Source: Psychrobacter sp. 1044
GTDB lineage: Bacteria > Pseudomonadota > Gammaproteobacteria > Pseudomonadales > Moraxellaceae
Length of the DNA: 64,000 bases
Assembly (NCBI RefSeq): GCF_904846525.1
Contig: NZ_CAJHAZ010000004.1
Location: 124,001-188,000, forward strand
Direction of reading: 5' to 3'
The notes below the pieces were generated by a model. That model did no database searches, had not been told where the DNA came from, and worked only from the letters and a program-made list of their open reading frames with translations. Each line of letters starts with the position of its first letter. The first letter of the stretch is position 1. This document shows, one piece after another, positions 34,345-44,611 of the stretch. The translations under genes were made by a program, and so were the position numbers.

Positions 34345-36168
34345 TTAATAACGATTATTTTGCCCTTCTGCTGAAGAAATATCTAATTGCTGTAATTTAC
34401 GTGTCAGGGTATTGCGCCCCCAACCGAGTAAATTAGCAGCAGCGATCTTTTTGCCACCACTATGGTTGAGCGCTGCCGTCAATAAAACGCGTTCAAACTC
34501 AGGGGTTGCCGTCTGCAAGATATCGGTTTCTCCTGTTTGTAGAGATTGCTCAGCCCAAGCAGCCAATGCTTGTTGCCAACTTGAACTGTGGGAATGAGGG
34601 CGTATTTGCTCATTGTGAGTCATAGCTTGTGTAGGCTGACTTTGCTCTTGATACGCTTCTAAATCAGACGAGATATTTTCAAGCAGCTCTGGTGGCAAAT
34701 CATCCACCATCACGGTGTCGCCTGTGGCCATCACCGTCAACCAAAGGCAGACATTCTCAAGTTGGCGGACATTGCCACGCCACTCAAAAGCCTGCATGAT
34801 GTGTAGCGCTGTCGGATGCAGCTGTTTCTCTGCACTGTTCATCTGTTCAGCAGCCCGCTGCATAAAGTAATGGGCTAATGCTGGAATGTCTTCAGGTCGT
34901 GTCCGTAATGGCGGCAACGGCAAGCGAATTACATTGAGGCGATAAAACAGATCTTCACGGAATTTGCCTTGTTTGACCAGTTCTTCTAAGTTTTGATGAG
35001 TAGCGGCAATGATGCGTACATTCACTTTGACCGGCTGCTGTCCACCGACGCGAAAAAACTCACCATTGGCCAGTACTCGTAGCAGCCGAGTTTGGGTGCT
35101 ATAAGGCATATCGCCAATTTCATCTAGAAATAATGTCCCACCATCCGCTTGCTCAAAACGCCCTTGTCGCGTCGTCGTTGCACCAGTAAACGCCCCTTTT
35201 TCGTGACCGAATAATTCAGATTCAATCAAATCATGTGGAATGGCGGCCATATTGAGGGCAATAAAAGGCTGCTGGTGACGTGGTGAATGCTGGTGCAACG
35301 CACTGGCGACCAACTCTTTACCCGTGCCTGATTCACCAGTAATTAGGACGGTAATAGGTGAGTGCGCTAAGCGCCCAATGGCACGAAACACCGTCTGCAT
35401 CGCTTGAGATTGTCCAATGATGCCACTTGGATTGTCATTAGCGCTGATGGCAGGTTTAACTTTGATTTTAGGGCTGGATGTTTTATTGGTTTGGCTGATC
35501 AGAGTAGCCTTGCTAGCAAGCTTGGGCTTGGTATCAGGTTTTACCTGCATATTGGGTAAAGTATCTGATGGATTTTTGGTAATGGTCTTCGGAGTAGGTG
35601 TAGCTGTTGAGTTTGCTACCGCCGCTGCCAGCATATTAGGCTGATAATTAATGGCTTTATAAATCGTGACGACTGCATCATCTAAGTCAAAAGGTTTTGG
35701 CAGATATTCAAAAGCACCTGTTTGATAGCTATTAATAGCAGAGGTGAGGTCGGAATGCGCCGTCATAATGACAATGGGCAGCTTAGGGAAATGCTCATGT
35801 ACCCAATCACTAAAAGACAACCCATCCATCATGGGCATACGAATATCGGTCAATATCACATCGGGAAACTGAGCGGCTGATTCCTGCTGTTGCAAAATAT
35901 CGTTGAGGCGTGTCCATGCCGCTTGCGCTTGGGTAAAGCTGATAACCGTCAAACCTGCGTCTTCAAAAGTATCTGCCAACACCAAACGCAGGGCTGCATC
36001 GTCATCGATGAGCCATAACGTTGCAGGGTTAGCATCAGGTGCATTATTGACCGTTACTTTGATAGCTTGATTATCAGGTTCTCGGTTACTAGATTCTTGA
36101 TTGTCTGATGTTTGGGCAGAGCCTTGATTGTCGCTGTTAGATGTGGCGTGGTCATTATATGCAGTCAT
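34345..36168 (-). CDS. ntrC: Nitrogen regulation response regulator NtrC
   Basis: Sigma-54 activator that controls nitrogen assimilation genes when phosphorylated by NtrB. Residues 1-50 are an Asn/Ser/Gln-rich extension. The receiver domain (about 50-170) has the acidic pair LIDDDAAL and phosphoacceptor Asp in [13 protein letters not shown] Thr/Lys/Pro-rich linker (about 180-255) is longer than usual. The AAA+ domain has GESGTGKE (Walker A), GAFTGA (sigma-54 contact) and LFLDEIGDM (Walker B). A Fis-type helix-turn-helix ([19 protein letters not shown]) ends it. At 607 residues it is about 130 longer than E. coli NtrC (469). It follows ntrB by 83 bp; no glnA is adjacent. Confidence 0.93.
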   Translation of the reverse strand: MTAYNDHATSNSDNQGSAQTSDNQESSNREPDNQAIKVTVNNAPDANPATLWLIDDDAALRLVLADTFEDAGLTVISFTQAQAAWTRLNDILQQQESAAQFPDVILTDIRMPMMDGLSFSDWVHEHFPKLPIVIMTAHSDLTSAINSYQTGAFEYLPKPFDLDDAVVTIYKAINYQPNMLAAAVANSTATPTPKTITKNPSDTLPNMQVKPDTKPKLASKATLISQTNKTSSPKIKVKPAISANDNPSGIIGQSQAMQTVFRAIGRLAHSPITVLITGESGTGKELVASALHQHSPRHQQPFIALNMAAIPHDLIESELFGHEKGAFTGATTTRQGRFEQADGGTLFLDEIGDMPYSTQTRLLRVLANGEFFRVGGQQPVKVNVRIIAATHQNLEELVKQGKFREDLFYRLNVIRLPLPPLRTRPEDIPALAHYFMQRAAEQMNSAEKQLHPTALHIMQAFEWRGNVRQLENVCLWLTVMATGDTVMVDDLPPELLENISSDLEAYQEQSQPTQAMTHNEQIRPHSHSSSWQQALAAWAEQSLQTGETDILQTATPEFERVLLTAALNHSGGKKIAAANLLGWGRNTLTRKLQQLDISSAEGQNNRY

Positions 36169-36251
36169 TTATCAGGCCTAATAAGCAAGTGATTCAGGGT
36201 GATTGTTTCATAAGTTAGGTCATGGTTTCTAAGCCTTGGGTGCTGGCTGTT

Positions 36252-37658
36252 TTAAGCATGGTGCGCTGGCTGATTGAAAGGCAAGTACAGCGTAAAACTG
36301 GTGTGTTGGTGGTTGTAGTCATTTTTGACACTGTCGTTAAGGTTTTTTGATTGTTGGGAGCTCACGTCAATCATACCATGGTGATGACTGATGATATCTT
36401 GCACGATAGACAATCCTAGCCCCGTCCCTGCGGCACGGCTGGTCACCATTGGGAAAAATATCTGTCCGATCAATGCCGGATCAATGCCTGAACCGTTATC
36501 GGCAATATTGATTTGTAGCACTTGCTTATGCTGTTGCCCAGCAATGGTATGTTGAAAGGCAATTCGGGTTTGAATGTGTAGCGTTGGCTTATAACTGGCG
36601 CTGTCGTGATTGCTCATTTGTGAAGTGACAGGTTGTTGCACCTTAGGCTCGGATAACTCTCTTTGCTGCAGCGTTTGCTCAAACTCAGTCATCGATTCAC
36701 AGGCATTATTAATCAGATTTAAAAACACTTGTATTAGCTGATCTTTATCAGCGCATAACTCAGGCAATGACAAGTCATAATCGCGCTGTAGCGTCACTTG
36801 CGGATATTGATTGACGACCAAAGATAAAACATGCTCCAGTGGCTCATGGATATTTAGCGTTTGCCAATTTGGTAATTGATTGGAGCCAAGAAATTTCCCA
36901 ATAAGATGGGTTAGACGGTCCGTTTCTGAAATGATGATATCAGTATAATTACGCAGTTTTTCAGCCGTTTTTTGCAGATGGCTATTCGGGTTTACCATAG
37001 GGTTTGTACCAATAATAGCAGGAGGAGCACTATTAAGAGGAGAGGTGTCACTGAATTTGATGAATTGCCGCTGTAATAATTGCGCCGCCCCGCGAATACC
37101 GGCCAGCGGATTTTTGATTTCATGAGCGACCGAGCGCAGCATATGACGGGCAACATTATATTGCTGCTGCTGGCGTTGTTCCTCTGATATGCGACTTTGG
37201 CGATCCTTGCCCCACATCTCAATAATAAAATAAGGTTGCTGCTCATAAATGACAGGGGTCACGCTATAATCAACCGAGAATGATAAATTACCATTTAGCG
37301 GTGTGCTGATAAGGTGATCATGATCGATAAAGGGTTGTTGATACTGCTTTGCTTGCTGAAATCGTTCTTTTAAAGAGCACGATTGTTCATGGGTATCTTC
37401 ACCACTACTTTTATCGACAGTTACATGGTTATCACTGTCATGATTGCTATTGGCTGATTTCAATGCTTTGGATGCAAGCAGTGTCAATATAGACTGACCC
37501 AGTAAGCGTCCACTACTAATAGCAAGTAGTTGTTCGGCTTGGGCATTTAGCCAAGTGATCGATAAATCATCATTGATCCATAAAATAGCGGTGAACAAAT
37601 GCTGTGACATGAATGCTAAGTCAGGTGTCAGTTTTACAGTTGTCAAATGGGTTGTCAT
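36252..37658 (-). CDS. ntrB: Nitrogen regulation sensor kinase NtrB
   Basis: Cytosolic histidine kinase and phosphatase for NtrC, controlled in other species by the PII protein. PAS domain at the start (AILWINDDLSITWLNAQAEQ), H-box RSVAHEIKNPLAGIRGAAQL with the phosphorylated His, N-box NLINNACESM, and ATP motifs IADNGSGID and GTGLGLSIV. There are no transmembrane segments. Length 468 against about 350 in E. coli; the excess is several hydrophilic insertions (for example near residues 70-95, and near 345). First gene of ntrBC, divergent from rimO. Confidence 0.93.
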   Translation of the reverse strand: MTTHLTTVKLTPDLAFMSQHLFTAILWINDDLSITWLNAQAEQLLAISSGRLLGQSILTLLASKALKSANSNHDSDNHVTVDKSSGEDTHEQSCSLKERFQQAKQYQQPFIDHDHLISTPLNGNLSFSVDYSVTPVIYEQQPYFIIEMWGKDRQSRISEEQRQQQQYNVARHMLRSVAHEIKNPLAGIRGAAQLLQRQFIKFSDTSPLNSAPPAIIGTNPMVNPNSHLQKTAEKLRNYTDIIISETDRLTHLIGKFLGSNQLPNWQTLNIHEPLEHVLSLVVNQYPQVTLQRDYDLSLPELCADKDQLIQVFLNLINNACESMTEFEQTLQQRELSEPKVQQPVTSQMSNHDSASYKPTLHIQTRIAFQHTIAGQQHKQVLQINIADNGSGIDPALIGQIFFPMVTSRAAGTGLGLSIVQDIISHHHGMIDVSSQQSKNLNDSVKNDYNHQHTSFTLYLPFNQPAHHA

Positions 37659-37793
37659 GGCTATTGCCTAGAATAAAAGAAGACGCGATATAATATTTAA
37701 CCATAAATCAACACTATAGAACGGCAAAACTGGCGATTTTTGCAAAAAAAACGTACAATGCGCACAGCCAATTTATCTCTAGCAAGGTCAGCC

Positions 37794-39401
37794 ATGCCCA
37801 ACACTTCTACCGAGTCGGTTAATACGACTGTTACTACCTCACCGTCAACTTCTACGCCAACAGATTCTATGTTAAAAGACACTGTCATCGTTTTTAATCC
37901 TGCCAAACCAAATATAGCACAAGACAATCAGGCAGATGTTAGTCAAGCAAACACTAACCAACCCTACCATCATAAAGCCAACCACAATCAAAACCGTAGC
38001 ATTGAGCAAAGCAGAGATGTGACTTCAGGTGCTTTATCGACTGAAAATGCGCCAGTGAATGCAGCGCCAAAGATTGGGTTTGTGTCACTAGGTTGCCCAA
38101 AAGCCTTGGTCGATAGTGAGCGCATTATCACTGAGCTTAGCCGTGATGGTTATCAAGTGGCGAGTGATTACGAAGGTGCAGATTTAGTGGTGGTCAATAC
38201 CTGCGGCTTTATCGAGTCCGCGGTACAAGAGTCGCTAGATGCCATCGGCGAAGCGATTAGCAAAAACGGTAAAGTAATCGTTACTGGTTGCTTGGGTAAA
38301 GAGGCGGACAAAATCCGTGAAATGCACCCAGCCGTGCTAGCTGTAACTGGCGCTCATGCTTATGATGAAGTCATTAGAGCCGTTTCGCTGCATGTGCCCA
38401 AGCCTGACCGCAGTCAGGACGCTAGTTATGATCCAAAGATAGATTTGATTAATGAAGCGGGTATCAAATTGACGCCAAGCCATTATGCTTATCTAAAAAT
38501 ATCAGAAGGTTGCAACCATCGTTGTACTTTCTGCATCATTCCAAGCTTACGTGGAGACTTGGTTTCACGTCCGATTGACAGTGTGATGAATGAAGCGTTG
38601 GCGCTGAAAAATGCTGGCGTGAAAGAATTGCTGATTATTTCGCAAGATACCTCTGCTTATGGACTGGATTTAAAGTATAAGACCAGTTTTTGGAATGGTA
38701 TGCCGCTGAAGTCGAAATTTTATGACTTGTGCCAAGCCTTAAATGACTTAGGTATTTGGGTGCGCTTGCATTATGTCTATCCATATCTGCATGTCGATAA
38801 AGTGGTTGAACTAATGGGCGAGAAGAAGCTACTGCCTTATCTCGACATTCCGTTTCAACATGCCAGCCATCGCATCCTAAAAGCGATGAAACGCCCAGCG
38901 CATAGCGAAAACACCTTGGCGCGTATCCATGCATGGCGTGAGATTTGCCCTGATATCGTCATTCGTTCAACCTTCGTTGTGGGCTTCCCTGGCGAGACAG
39001 AAGAAGATTTTCAATGCTTGCTTGATTGGTTAGTAGAAGCTCGCCTTGATCGTGTTGGCGCGTTTACCTATTCAGAAGTCGAAGGCGCAGTGGCTAATGA
39101 CCTGCCAAATCATGTGCCAGAAGAGATTAAGCAAGAGCGCTATGAGCGTTTGATGACGCTGCAACAAGACATCTCAGCGCAAAAGCTACAAGAGAAAGTC
39201 GGCAAAACCTTGATGGTATTGGTCGACGAAATTGATAGTGAAGAGGGCGTTGCTATTTGTCGTAGCTATGCTGACGCACCAGAGATTGACGGTCATGTCT
39301 ATGTCGATGAGATTACCGCTCAAGTTAAAGTCGGACAATTCCTAACGGTCACGATTGATGACGCTAGCGAATATGATTTGTTTGCCAGTTACAAAGGCTA
39401 A
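37794..39401 (+). CDS. rimO: Ribosomal protein S12 methylthiotransferase RimO
   Basis: Radical-SAM enzyme that adds a methylthio group to an Asp of ribosomal protein S12. The UPF0004 domain starts [19 protein letters not shown] and supplies the Cys of the second cluster (VVNTCGF, VTGCLGK). The radical-SAM cluster motif is CNHRCTFC, then GDLVSRP; a TRAM domain ends the protein. About 95 residues of Thr/Ser/Asn-rich sequence precede the first domain, beyond the usual 440-residue RimO. The frame is open from a TTG at 37740. I chose the ATG at 37794 because AAGG lies 6 bp upstream; the ATG at 37758 is possible. A TATAAT at 37689-37694 may be its -10. Confidence 0.93.
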   Translation: MPNTSTESVNTTVTTSPSTSTPTDSMLKDTVIVFNPAKPNIAQDNQADVSQANTNQPYHHKANHNQNRSIEQSRDVTSGALSTENAPVNAAPKIGFVSLGCPKALVDSERIITELSRDGYQVASDYEGADLVVVNTCGFIESAVQESLDAIGEAISKNGKVIVTGCLGKEADKIREMHPAVLAVTGAHAYDEVIRAVSLHVPKPDRSQDASYDPKIDLINEAGIKLTPSHYAYLKISEGCNHRCTFCIIPSLRGDLVSRPIDSVMNEALALKNAGVKELLIISQDTSAYGLDLKYKTSFWNGMPLKSKFYDLCQALNDLGIWVRLHYVYPYLHVDKVVELMGEKKLLPYLDIPFQHASHRILKAMKRPAHSENTLARIHAWREICPDIVIRSTFVVGFPGETEEDFQCLLDWLVEARLDRVGAFTYSEVEGAVANDLPNHVPEEIKQERYERLMTLQQDISAQKLQEKVGKTLMVLVDEIDSEEGVAICRSYADAPEIDGHVYVDEITAQVKVGQFLTVTIDDASEYDLFASYKG

Positions 39402-39441
39402 GCAGTCACTGTAGCTGATTAGTCACTACAATATACGAGTG

Positions 39442-39468
39442 AAAATTGCCCAATCGCGGGCAGTTTTT
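39442..39468 (+). terminator. Probable terminator after rimO
   Basis: Stem of about 10 bp (AAAATTGCCC / GGGCAGTTTT, one G-T pair) with a 6-nt loop, followed by TTG. It separates rimO from pyrH. Confidence 0.6.
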
Positions 39469-39629
39469 GCTACAATTAGCGCAATTTAGCCTTTTTACAC
39501 GTTTGTCATCAGTTGCGGTGCTTGCTACATAGTACCTCGGTGATGACACTTCGAGTAAATTCGAAGGCAAACTCTATTTGTGTTTTACCGCTCATTTTAA
39601 TTATAATTTAATGCTAACAAGGTGACCTC

Positions 39630-40355
39630 ATGTCTGACAAAAACCCGCGTTACTCTCGTATCTTGCTGAAACTCTCTGGTGAAGCCTTAGCTGGTGGCAA
39701 AGAGATGGGAATTGATAGCGAAGTGCTCGATAAGATGAGCTTGTCTATCGCCCATTTGCGTGGTCTTGGTGTTCAAGTCGGTATCGTGGTCGGCGGCGGT
39801 AACTTATATCGCGGCGCGCAGTTGCAACAAGAAGGCTTAGTCGGTCGTGTGACTGGTGATCAAATGGGTATGTTAGCAACCGTTATGAACGGTCTGGCGA
39901 TGCGTGATGCGCTTGAGCGCCGCAATATTAAAACTCGCCTGATGTCAGCCTTGCCAATTGGTGAAGTGACCGAAAGCTATAGCAGTCGCAATGCCATTCG
40001 CTATCTCAAAAATGGCGAAGTATGTATCTTTGTTGCTGGTACGGGCAACCCTTTCTTTACCACTGATACGGCTGCTTGCTTACGCGGTATCGAGATCGAA
40101 GCTGGCTTGATTTTAAAAGCCACCAAAGTTGATGGCGTTTATGACAAAGACCCAAGCTTACATGACGATGCAGTTAAATATGATGGTTTAACTTTTGATG
40201 AAGTATTAGAGCAAAAACTTGGCGTGATGGATTTAACTGCCATTGCCTTATGCCGTGAGCACAACGTGCCGCTACAAGTGTTTGATATGACCAAGCCTAA
40301 TGCATTATTAAACGTCATTATGGGCGAAAATGAAGGCACACGCGTTTATCACTGA
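39630..40355 (+). CDS. pyrH: UMP kinase
   Basis: Phosphorylates UMP to UDP; hexameric bacterial amino acid kinase-fold enzyme regulated by GTP and [15 protein letters not shown] at the start, [13 protein letters not shown] for nucleotide binding, [16 protein letters not shown], and [12 protein letters not shown] are all characteristic. 241 residues, normal. AAGGTGACC lies just before the ATG. rpsB and tsf, which usually precede it, are absent here; frr follows at 171 bp. Confidence 0.97.
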   Translation: MSDKNPRYSRILLKLSGEALAGGKEMGIDSEVLDKMSLSIAHLRGLGVQVGIVVGGGNLYRGAQLQQEGLVGRVTGDQMGMLATVMNGLAMRDALERRNIKTRLMSALPIGEVTESYSSRNAIRYLKNGEVCIFVAGTGNPFFTTDTAACLRGIEIEAGLILKATKVDGVYDKDPSLHDDAVKYDGLTFDEVLEQKLGVMDLTAIALCREHNVPLQVFDMTKPNALLNVIMGENEGTRVYH

Positions 40356-40526
40356 TTTGCCTGAATACTTTAAACGCTCTGAACGCTCTAAATATTAATA
40401 CGAGAATACCAGTTATTAAAATTAGACCAGTCGTTAATAACTACAGTCGCTAATAATTAATAGTGAACACCCGTATATTTACTAACAAATGAATGATTTA
40501 TCGATAGCGATAAATAAGGATATCTA

Positions 40527-41081
40527 ATGATCAAAGAGATTAAGCAAGACGGCGAAGCGCGCATGCAAAAAACACTGGAAGCGCTTGAGAGCACTTTTAG
40601 CAAAGTCCGTACAGGGCGCGCACATCCGGGTATGTTGTCAGGCGTGATGGTTAGCTACTACGGGTCGCCTACACCTTTGAATCAAGTGGCGAGTGTCAAC
40701 GTTGAAGACTCACGTACGCTCATGGTTCAGCCATTCGAGCGTACCATGGTACAAGCAATTGACAAGGCCATTCGCGAAGCAGATTTGGGTCTCAACCCAG
40801 TGACCGCCGATGTGATTCGTGTGCCAATGCCTGCATTGACAGAAGAGACACGCCGCGATATGCAAAAGCTTGCGCGTGGAGAAGCAGAAAGTAGCCGTGT
40901 TTCTATCCGTAATATTCGCCGTGATATGATGAATGACATCAAAGAATTGGCCAAAGAAAAAGAGATCTCAGAAGACGACGAGCGCCGTGCCAGTGATGAC
41001 ATTCAAAAAATCACTGACAAGTATATCGAAACCATCGATAAACGTTTGAGCAAAAAAGAAACTGACTTGATGGACGTGTAA
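40527..41081 (+). CDS. frr: Ribosome recycling factor
   Basis: Splits post-termination ribosomes with EF-G. 184 residues, normal length. Typical blocks: [53 protein letters not shown] and [20 protein letters not shown]. The two-domain layout, with a long three-helix bundle around a small middle domain, fits. ATAAGGA precedes the ATG. It follows pyrH as usual, and a strong terminator ends the unit. Confidence 0.97.
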   Translation: MIKEIKQDGEARMQKTLEALESTFSKVRTGRAHPGMLSGVMVSYYGSPTPLNQVASVNVEDSRTLMVQPFERTMVQAIDKAIREADLGLNPVTADVIRVPMPALTEETRRDMQKLARGEAESSRVSIRNIRRDMMNDIKELAKEKEISEDDERRASDDIQKITDKYIETIDKRLSKKETDLMDV

Positions 41082-41394
41082 AGCACTGGTTTTTCGATCG
41101 TGTAAGACAAAAATCCGTTATGTCATATCCTTATAATAAGCAGCCAATCTGTCAGTACTATTGGCTGCTTATTATTGTGTAGATGGTACCGATAATAGCG
41201 TCAATGTTATATCAATCGGATACGGCAATAGGCTTGCTCAGATTTGTAAACTGTATTTTATAAGCGTTATCTTGCAAACTAAATCACGCCCATAGATGGG
41301 TTTATGATAAGTTTGTGAATTATGGTTATGACGCTTTCTAATCGTTATCGCAGCCGTTATTATTATTTTACCTTAACAATAAGCACTTTCGCCT
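41082..41394. other. Intergenic region between frr and uppS
   Basis: Contains the frr terminator (41135-41173). The rest must carry the uppS promoter, but I could not place one with confidence. No small gene is seen. Confidence 0.5.
41135..41173 (+). terminator. Terminator after frr
   Basis: Perfect 14-bp arms (AATAAGCAGCCAAT / ATTGGCTGCTTATT), 11-nt loop, then ATTGTG. The T-run is short, but the stem is strong. Confidence 0.8.
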
Positions 41395-42153
41395 ATGTCC
41401 ACTTCAGCCGTTTTGGCTCCTGATCTTCTTCCACGCCATATCGCTATCATCATGGATGGCAATAATCGTTATGGTAAAGCCAATGATTTGGGCAAAGGCC
41501 AAGGGCATGTGGCTGGCAAAGATGCACTCGATCCTATCGTCGAGTATTGCGTTAATACGGGTATCGAAGTATTAACGGTATTTGCATTTTCTAGTGAGAA
41601 TTGGCAACGCCCGCCCAGTGAGGTGGCACTACTCATGCAACTGTTAGCCTCGACCATTCATGAGCAAATACCACGCATGAATGAGTATCGTATTCGTCTG
41701 CGTTTTATTGGTGACCGCAGTCAGCTGAGTGATGATTTGCAAGCGTTAATGGCAGACGCTGAAGCAAAAACAGCAAACTTTAAAGCCATGACTCTAGTCA
41801 TCGCTATCAGTTATGGTGGGCAATGGGATATTGCCCATGCGGCAAAACAGCTGGCGCAGCAAGTAGAGGCTGGTCAGTTACGTGCTGATGATATTAACAA
41901 AGAATTGCTCGGTAACTATGTGCAATTAGCAGATGCACCAGCAGTAGATATGCTGATACGCACAGGCGGTGAATACCGAATTTCTAACTTTTTATTGTGG
42001 CAGTCAGCCTATGCTGAGCTATTCTTTACCCAGACATTATGGCCGAATTTTGCAGCTGATGAGTTGGCAGCAATGGTAAAAGAGTTCGCTCAGCGGCAGC
42101 GCCGTTTTGGCAAAACCAGTGAGCAGATAGTGATAGAGCAAGCAAGTCGTTAA
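41395..42153 (+). CDS. uppS: Undecaprenyl diphosphate synthase
   Basis: Cis-prenyltransferase that makes the lipid carrier for peptidoglycan and O-antigen. HIAIIMDGNNRYGKA has the catalytic Asp and the conserved Asn and Arg, but reads NNRYGK where E. coli has NGRWAK. FAFSSENWQRP and RTGGEYRISNFLLWQ follow, with Tyr for the usual His in GGEHR. These changes are conservative, and I recall similar ones in other Moraxellaceae. 252 residues, normal length. No clear ribosome site precedes the ATG. First gene after the frr terminator; cdsA is next. Confidence 0.95.
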   Translation: MSTSAVLAPDLLPRHIAIIMDGNNRYGKANDLGKGQGHVAGKDALDPIVEYCVNTGIEVLTVFAFSSENWQRPPSEVALLMQLLASTIHEQIPRMNEYRIRLRFIGDRSQLSDDLQALMADAEAKTANFKAMTLVIAISYGGQWDIAHAAKQLAQQVEAGQLRADDINKELLGNYVQLADAPAVDMLIRTGGEYRISNFLLWQSAYAELFFTQTLWPNFAADELAAMVKEFAQRQRRFGKTSEQIVIEQASR

Positions 42154-42299
42154 TGGTGTTAAGCATTTGCCTGTTATTTTGTAAAGGAAAAAGCTCTTAC
42201 AAAGCGGTTATCGTATAAGTAGTTAATATTGCTTGTTTGTGAAATAATAAACCGCGTTAATAAGCGTCAACTGCTATTAGTGGGCTATTGTAGATTAAC

Positions 42300-42308
42300 T
42301 GCTATAAT
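42300..42308 (+). promoter_or_regulatory. Extended -10 promoter candidate for cdsA
   Basis: TGCTATAAT is an exact extended -10 (TGN plus TATAAT). No -35 match lies at the right distance. It is 46 bp ahead of the cdsA start. Confidence 0.45.
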
Positions 42309-42354
42309 GCACGTTTTGACCATGCGTTTTTCATTATTATAAGGCTCAATAAGT

Positions 42355-43164
42355 ATGTGGCAACGAATTAAGACGGCAGTTGTTCTCGTTATTATCGTTG
42401 GTATTGCAATGTTTGCGAGCCAAACCCCTGTTTTATTTGCACCGCTATTAGCGATTGGCGTTATTATCGCCGCTCACGAATGGACTAAGCTGATGCCTAA
42501 GTGGCGTCATCCTGCGCTGTTTGTGCTATTGGTTTTGGTGTTGACCCTAGTATCACTCATGTTTAAAGTCACATGGCTGTTTTGGTGGGTGGCTTCACTG
42601 GCTATATGGCTAATGGCGCTGTCTTGGGTGCGAGTGTTCCCGACTCATACCAATTGGTATGGCAAAAAACTGGCATTGATGGGTGCGGTGATATTGACCG
42701 CATCGATTACGGCGATGTTTTATTTGTGGCAACTGTCAGCATGGTGGTTGCTCTATGTGTTCCTTTTGGTCTGGTGCGCAGATAGTGGCGCTTATTTTGT
42801 GGGGCGTAAGCTTGGTCGCCGCAAAATGGCGCCAAATGTCTCACCCAATAAAAGCATGGAAGGGCTGGCAGGCGGCCTTGTTACCGGTCTGCTCGTGGTC
42901 ATTGCTATCAGTGTATTTAAGTTGCAATTGACTGGTGTACCGTTAGTCGCATTTGTAGCATTATCAGCCTTGACTATTTTAGCCTCGGTACTTGGTGATT
43001 TATTTGAGTCGATGCTTAAGCGCCGCGCTGATGTCAAAGATTCAGGAACGATTTTACCGGGGCATGGCGGCGTGCTTGACCGTATCGACTCACTGCTCTC
43101 TGCCACACCGATATTTGCGCTTGGTTTTTGGGCGATACAGCAGTTAGGTTTGATAGTGGTTTAG
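42355..43164 (+). CDS. cdsA: Phosphatidate cytidylyltransferase
   Basis: Makes CDP-diacylglycerol from phosphatidic acid and CTP in the inner membrane, the precursor of all phospholipids including the cardiolipin made by Cls. About seven to eight transmembrane segments in 269 residues. The C-terminal signature is complete: SMLKRRADVKDSGTILPGHG followed by GVLDRIDSL, with the conserved Asp pair. DSGAYFVGRKLGRRK and SPNKSMEGLAGG match the family. It sits in the standard order uppS-cdsA-dxr. Confidence 0.96.
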   Translation: MWQRIKTAVVLVIIVGIAMFASQTPVLFAPLLAIGVIIAAHEWTKLMPKWRHPALFVLLVLVLTLVSLMFKVTWLFWWVASLAIWLMALSWVRVFPTHTNWYGKKLALMGAVILTASITAMFYLWQLSAWWLLYVFLLVWCADSGAYFVGRKLGRRKMAPNVSPNKSMEGLAGGLVTGLLVVIAISVFKLQLTGVPLVAFVALSALTILASVLGDLFESMLKRRADVKDSGTILPGHGGVLDRIDSLLSATPIFALGFWAIQQLGLIVV

Positions 43165-43317
43165 GACTGAAAAAATAATTCATAGACGATGATACGCCCT
43201 AATTATAGTAGTTAAGATGAGTGACTAGTTAATACACTGGATATTGTCTATCTCTTATTTATCAAACGTTTTATCGATTTCTTATTTAATTTTTTAGAGT
43301 ATCATTTACAGGCACCG

Positions 43318-44526
43318 ATGGTTATGACGCAACGCATCGCCGTACTAGGCGCGACAGGTTCGATTGGCGATAGCACGTTAGCAATATTAGCGGCGCAACC
43401 ACAGCTTTACACGGTCTACGCTCTGTCAGGCTATCACCGTTTAGACAAACTGTTTGCACTTTGTCAGCAGTTTTTGCCAAAGCGCGTTAGCGTACCGACC
43501 GCCGCAGTCGATGATTTTGCCCAGCGACTCCGTGCGACAGGTCTTGACATCGATGTGGTAGGCGGCGAAGCAGGGCTGGTCGACATTGCCACTGATTCGC
43601 AGACGGATACCGTTGTCGCTGCGATCGTAGGCGCAGCTGGTCTGCCTTCTACTTTAGCCGCTGCTCGTGCAGGTAAGCGTATTTTACTGGCGAATAAAGA
43701 AGCGCTGGTGATGGCAGGGCAAGTGATGATTACTGCTGTCAAAATGCATAACGCTACTTTGCTGCCGCTTGACTCTGAGCACAATGCTATTTTTCAGTGT
43801 TTACCACTGGCTATTCAGCAGGACAATACCCAAATTCATCAGCCAAACCACGGCGTGCGTAAGCTATGGTTAACAGCTTCTGGTGGACCGTTTTTGCAAA
43901 AATCGTTTGCACAGATGCAGCAAGCGAGCGTTGCTGAAGCGGTCAAACATCCAAATTGGTCAATGGGTCAAAAGATATCCGTCGATTCAGCTACTATGAT
44001 GAATAAGGGTTTAGAGTTAATCGAAGCCTGCCATTTGTTTGATTTGTCTGAAGATAAAATAAATGTGGTGATTCATCCACAAAGTATCATTCACTCAATG
44101 GTAGAATATAGCGATGGTAGCTTTTTGGCGCAGCTCGGCAGTCCCGATATGAAAACGCCCATTGCCCATGCGCTCAGTTACCCTGATCGTATCGATAGTG
44201 GCTCGCAGCCTTTGGATTTATTTGCGCTCAGCGGCTTAGAGTTTATTGAGCCTGACTTGCAAAAATTTGCGTGTTTGCGTTTGGCAAGACAGGCGATGCA
44301 AGCGGGCACACAAGCGACGATTGTCTTAAATGCAGCGAATGAAATTGCCGTGGCGGCGTTTTTGGCTGAAAAAATTCGCCTGACTGACATTGCTGATATC
44401 AACGAGCATGCTTTGAATGACATACAGCTGCCACCGTTAAACGAAACGGCTGACATAGAAGACATACTCGCAATTGATAAAATAGCACGTCACCTGACGG
44501 ACAAACTTGTGGCAAAGTTGGTGTAA
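43318..44526 (+). CDS. dxr: 1-deoxy-D-xylulose 5-phosphate reductoisomerase
   Basis: Second step of the MEP isoprenoid pathway: DXP to MEP with NADPH and a divalent metal. IAVLGATGSIGDSTL binds NADPH. LLANKEALVMAG, LLPLDSEHNAIFQCL (metal Asp and Glu), HPNWSMGQKISVDSATMMNK and VHPQSIIHSMVEY are hallmark blocks. 402 residues, normal. AGG lies 5-7 bp before ATG 43318; the ATG at 43324 is an alternative. It supplies isoprenoid precursors used by UppS, encoded two genes upstream. Confidence 0.97.
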   Translation: MVMTQRIAVLGATGSIGDSTLAILAAQPQLYTVYALSGYHRLDKLFALCQQFLPKRVSVPTAAVDDFAQRLRATGLDIDVVGGEAGLVDIATDSQTDTVVAAIVGAAGLPSTLAAARAGKRILLANKEALVMAGQVMITAVKMHNATLLPLDSEHNAIFQCLPLAIQQDNTQIHQPNHGVRKLWLTASGGPFLQKSFAQMQQASVAEAVKHPNWSMGQKISVDSATMMNKGLELIEACHLFDLSEDKINVVIHPQSIIHSMVEYSDGSFLAQLGSPDMKTPIAHALSYPDRIDSGSQPLDLFALSGLEFIEPDLQKFACLRLARQAMQAGTQATIVLNAANEIAVAAFLAEKIRLTDIADINEHALNDIQLPPLNETADIEDILAIDKIARHLTDKLVAKLV

Positions 44527-44611
44527 GTGTATCAACAACTGCGTCGTTAAAAAACGATGTTAATAAAAGATGCTAAGAAAGAATGCTGAGAAACCATACT
44601 GAGAAAAGATC

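Noticed and set aside
41440..41470. UppS motif NNRYGK instead of NGRWAK as a sign of altered function
   Set aside because: The catalytic Asp, Asn and Arg are kept, and I recall similar variants in other Moraxellaceae, so it is probably a lineage feature.
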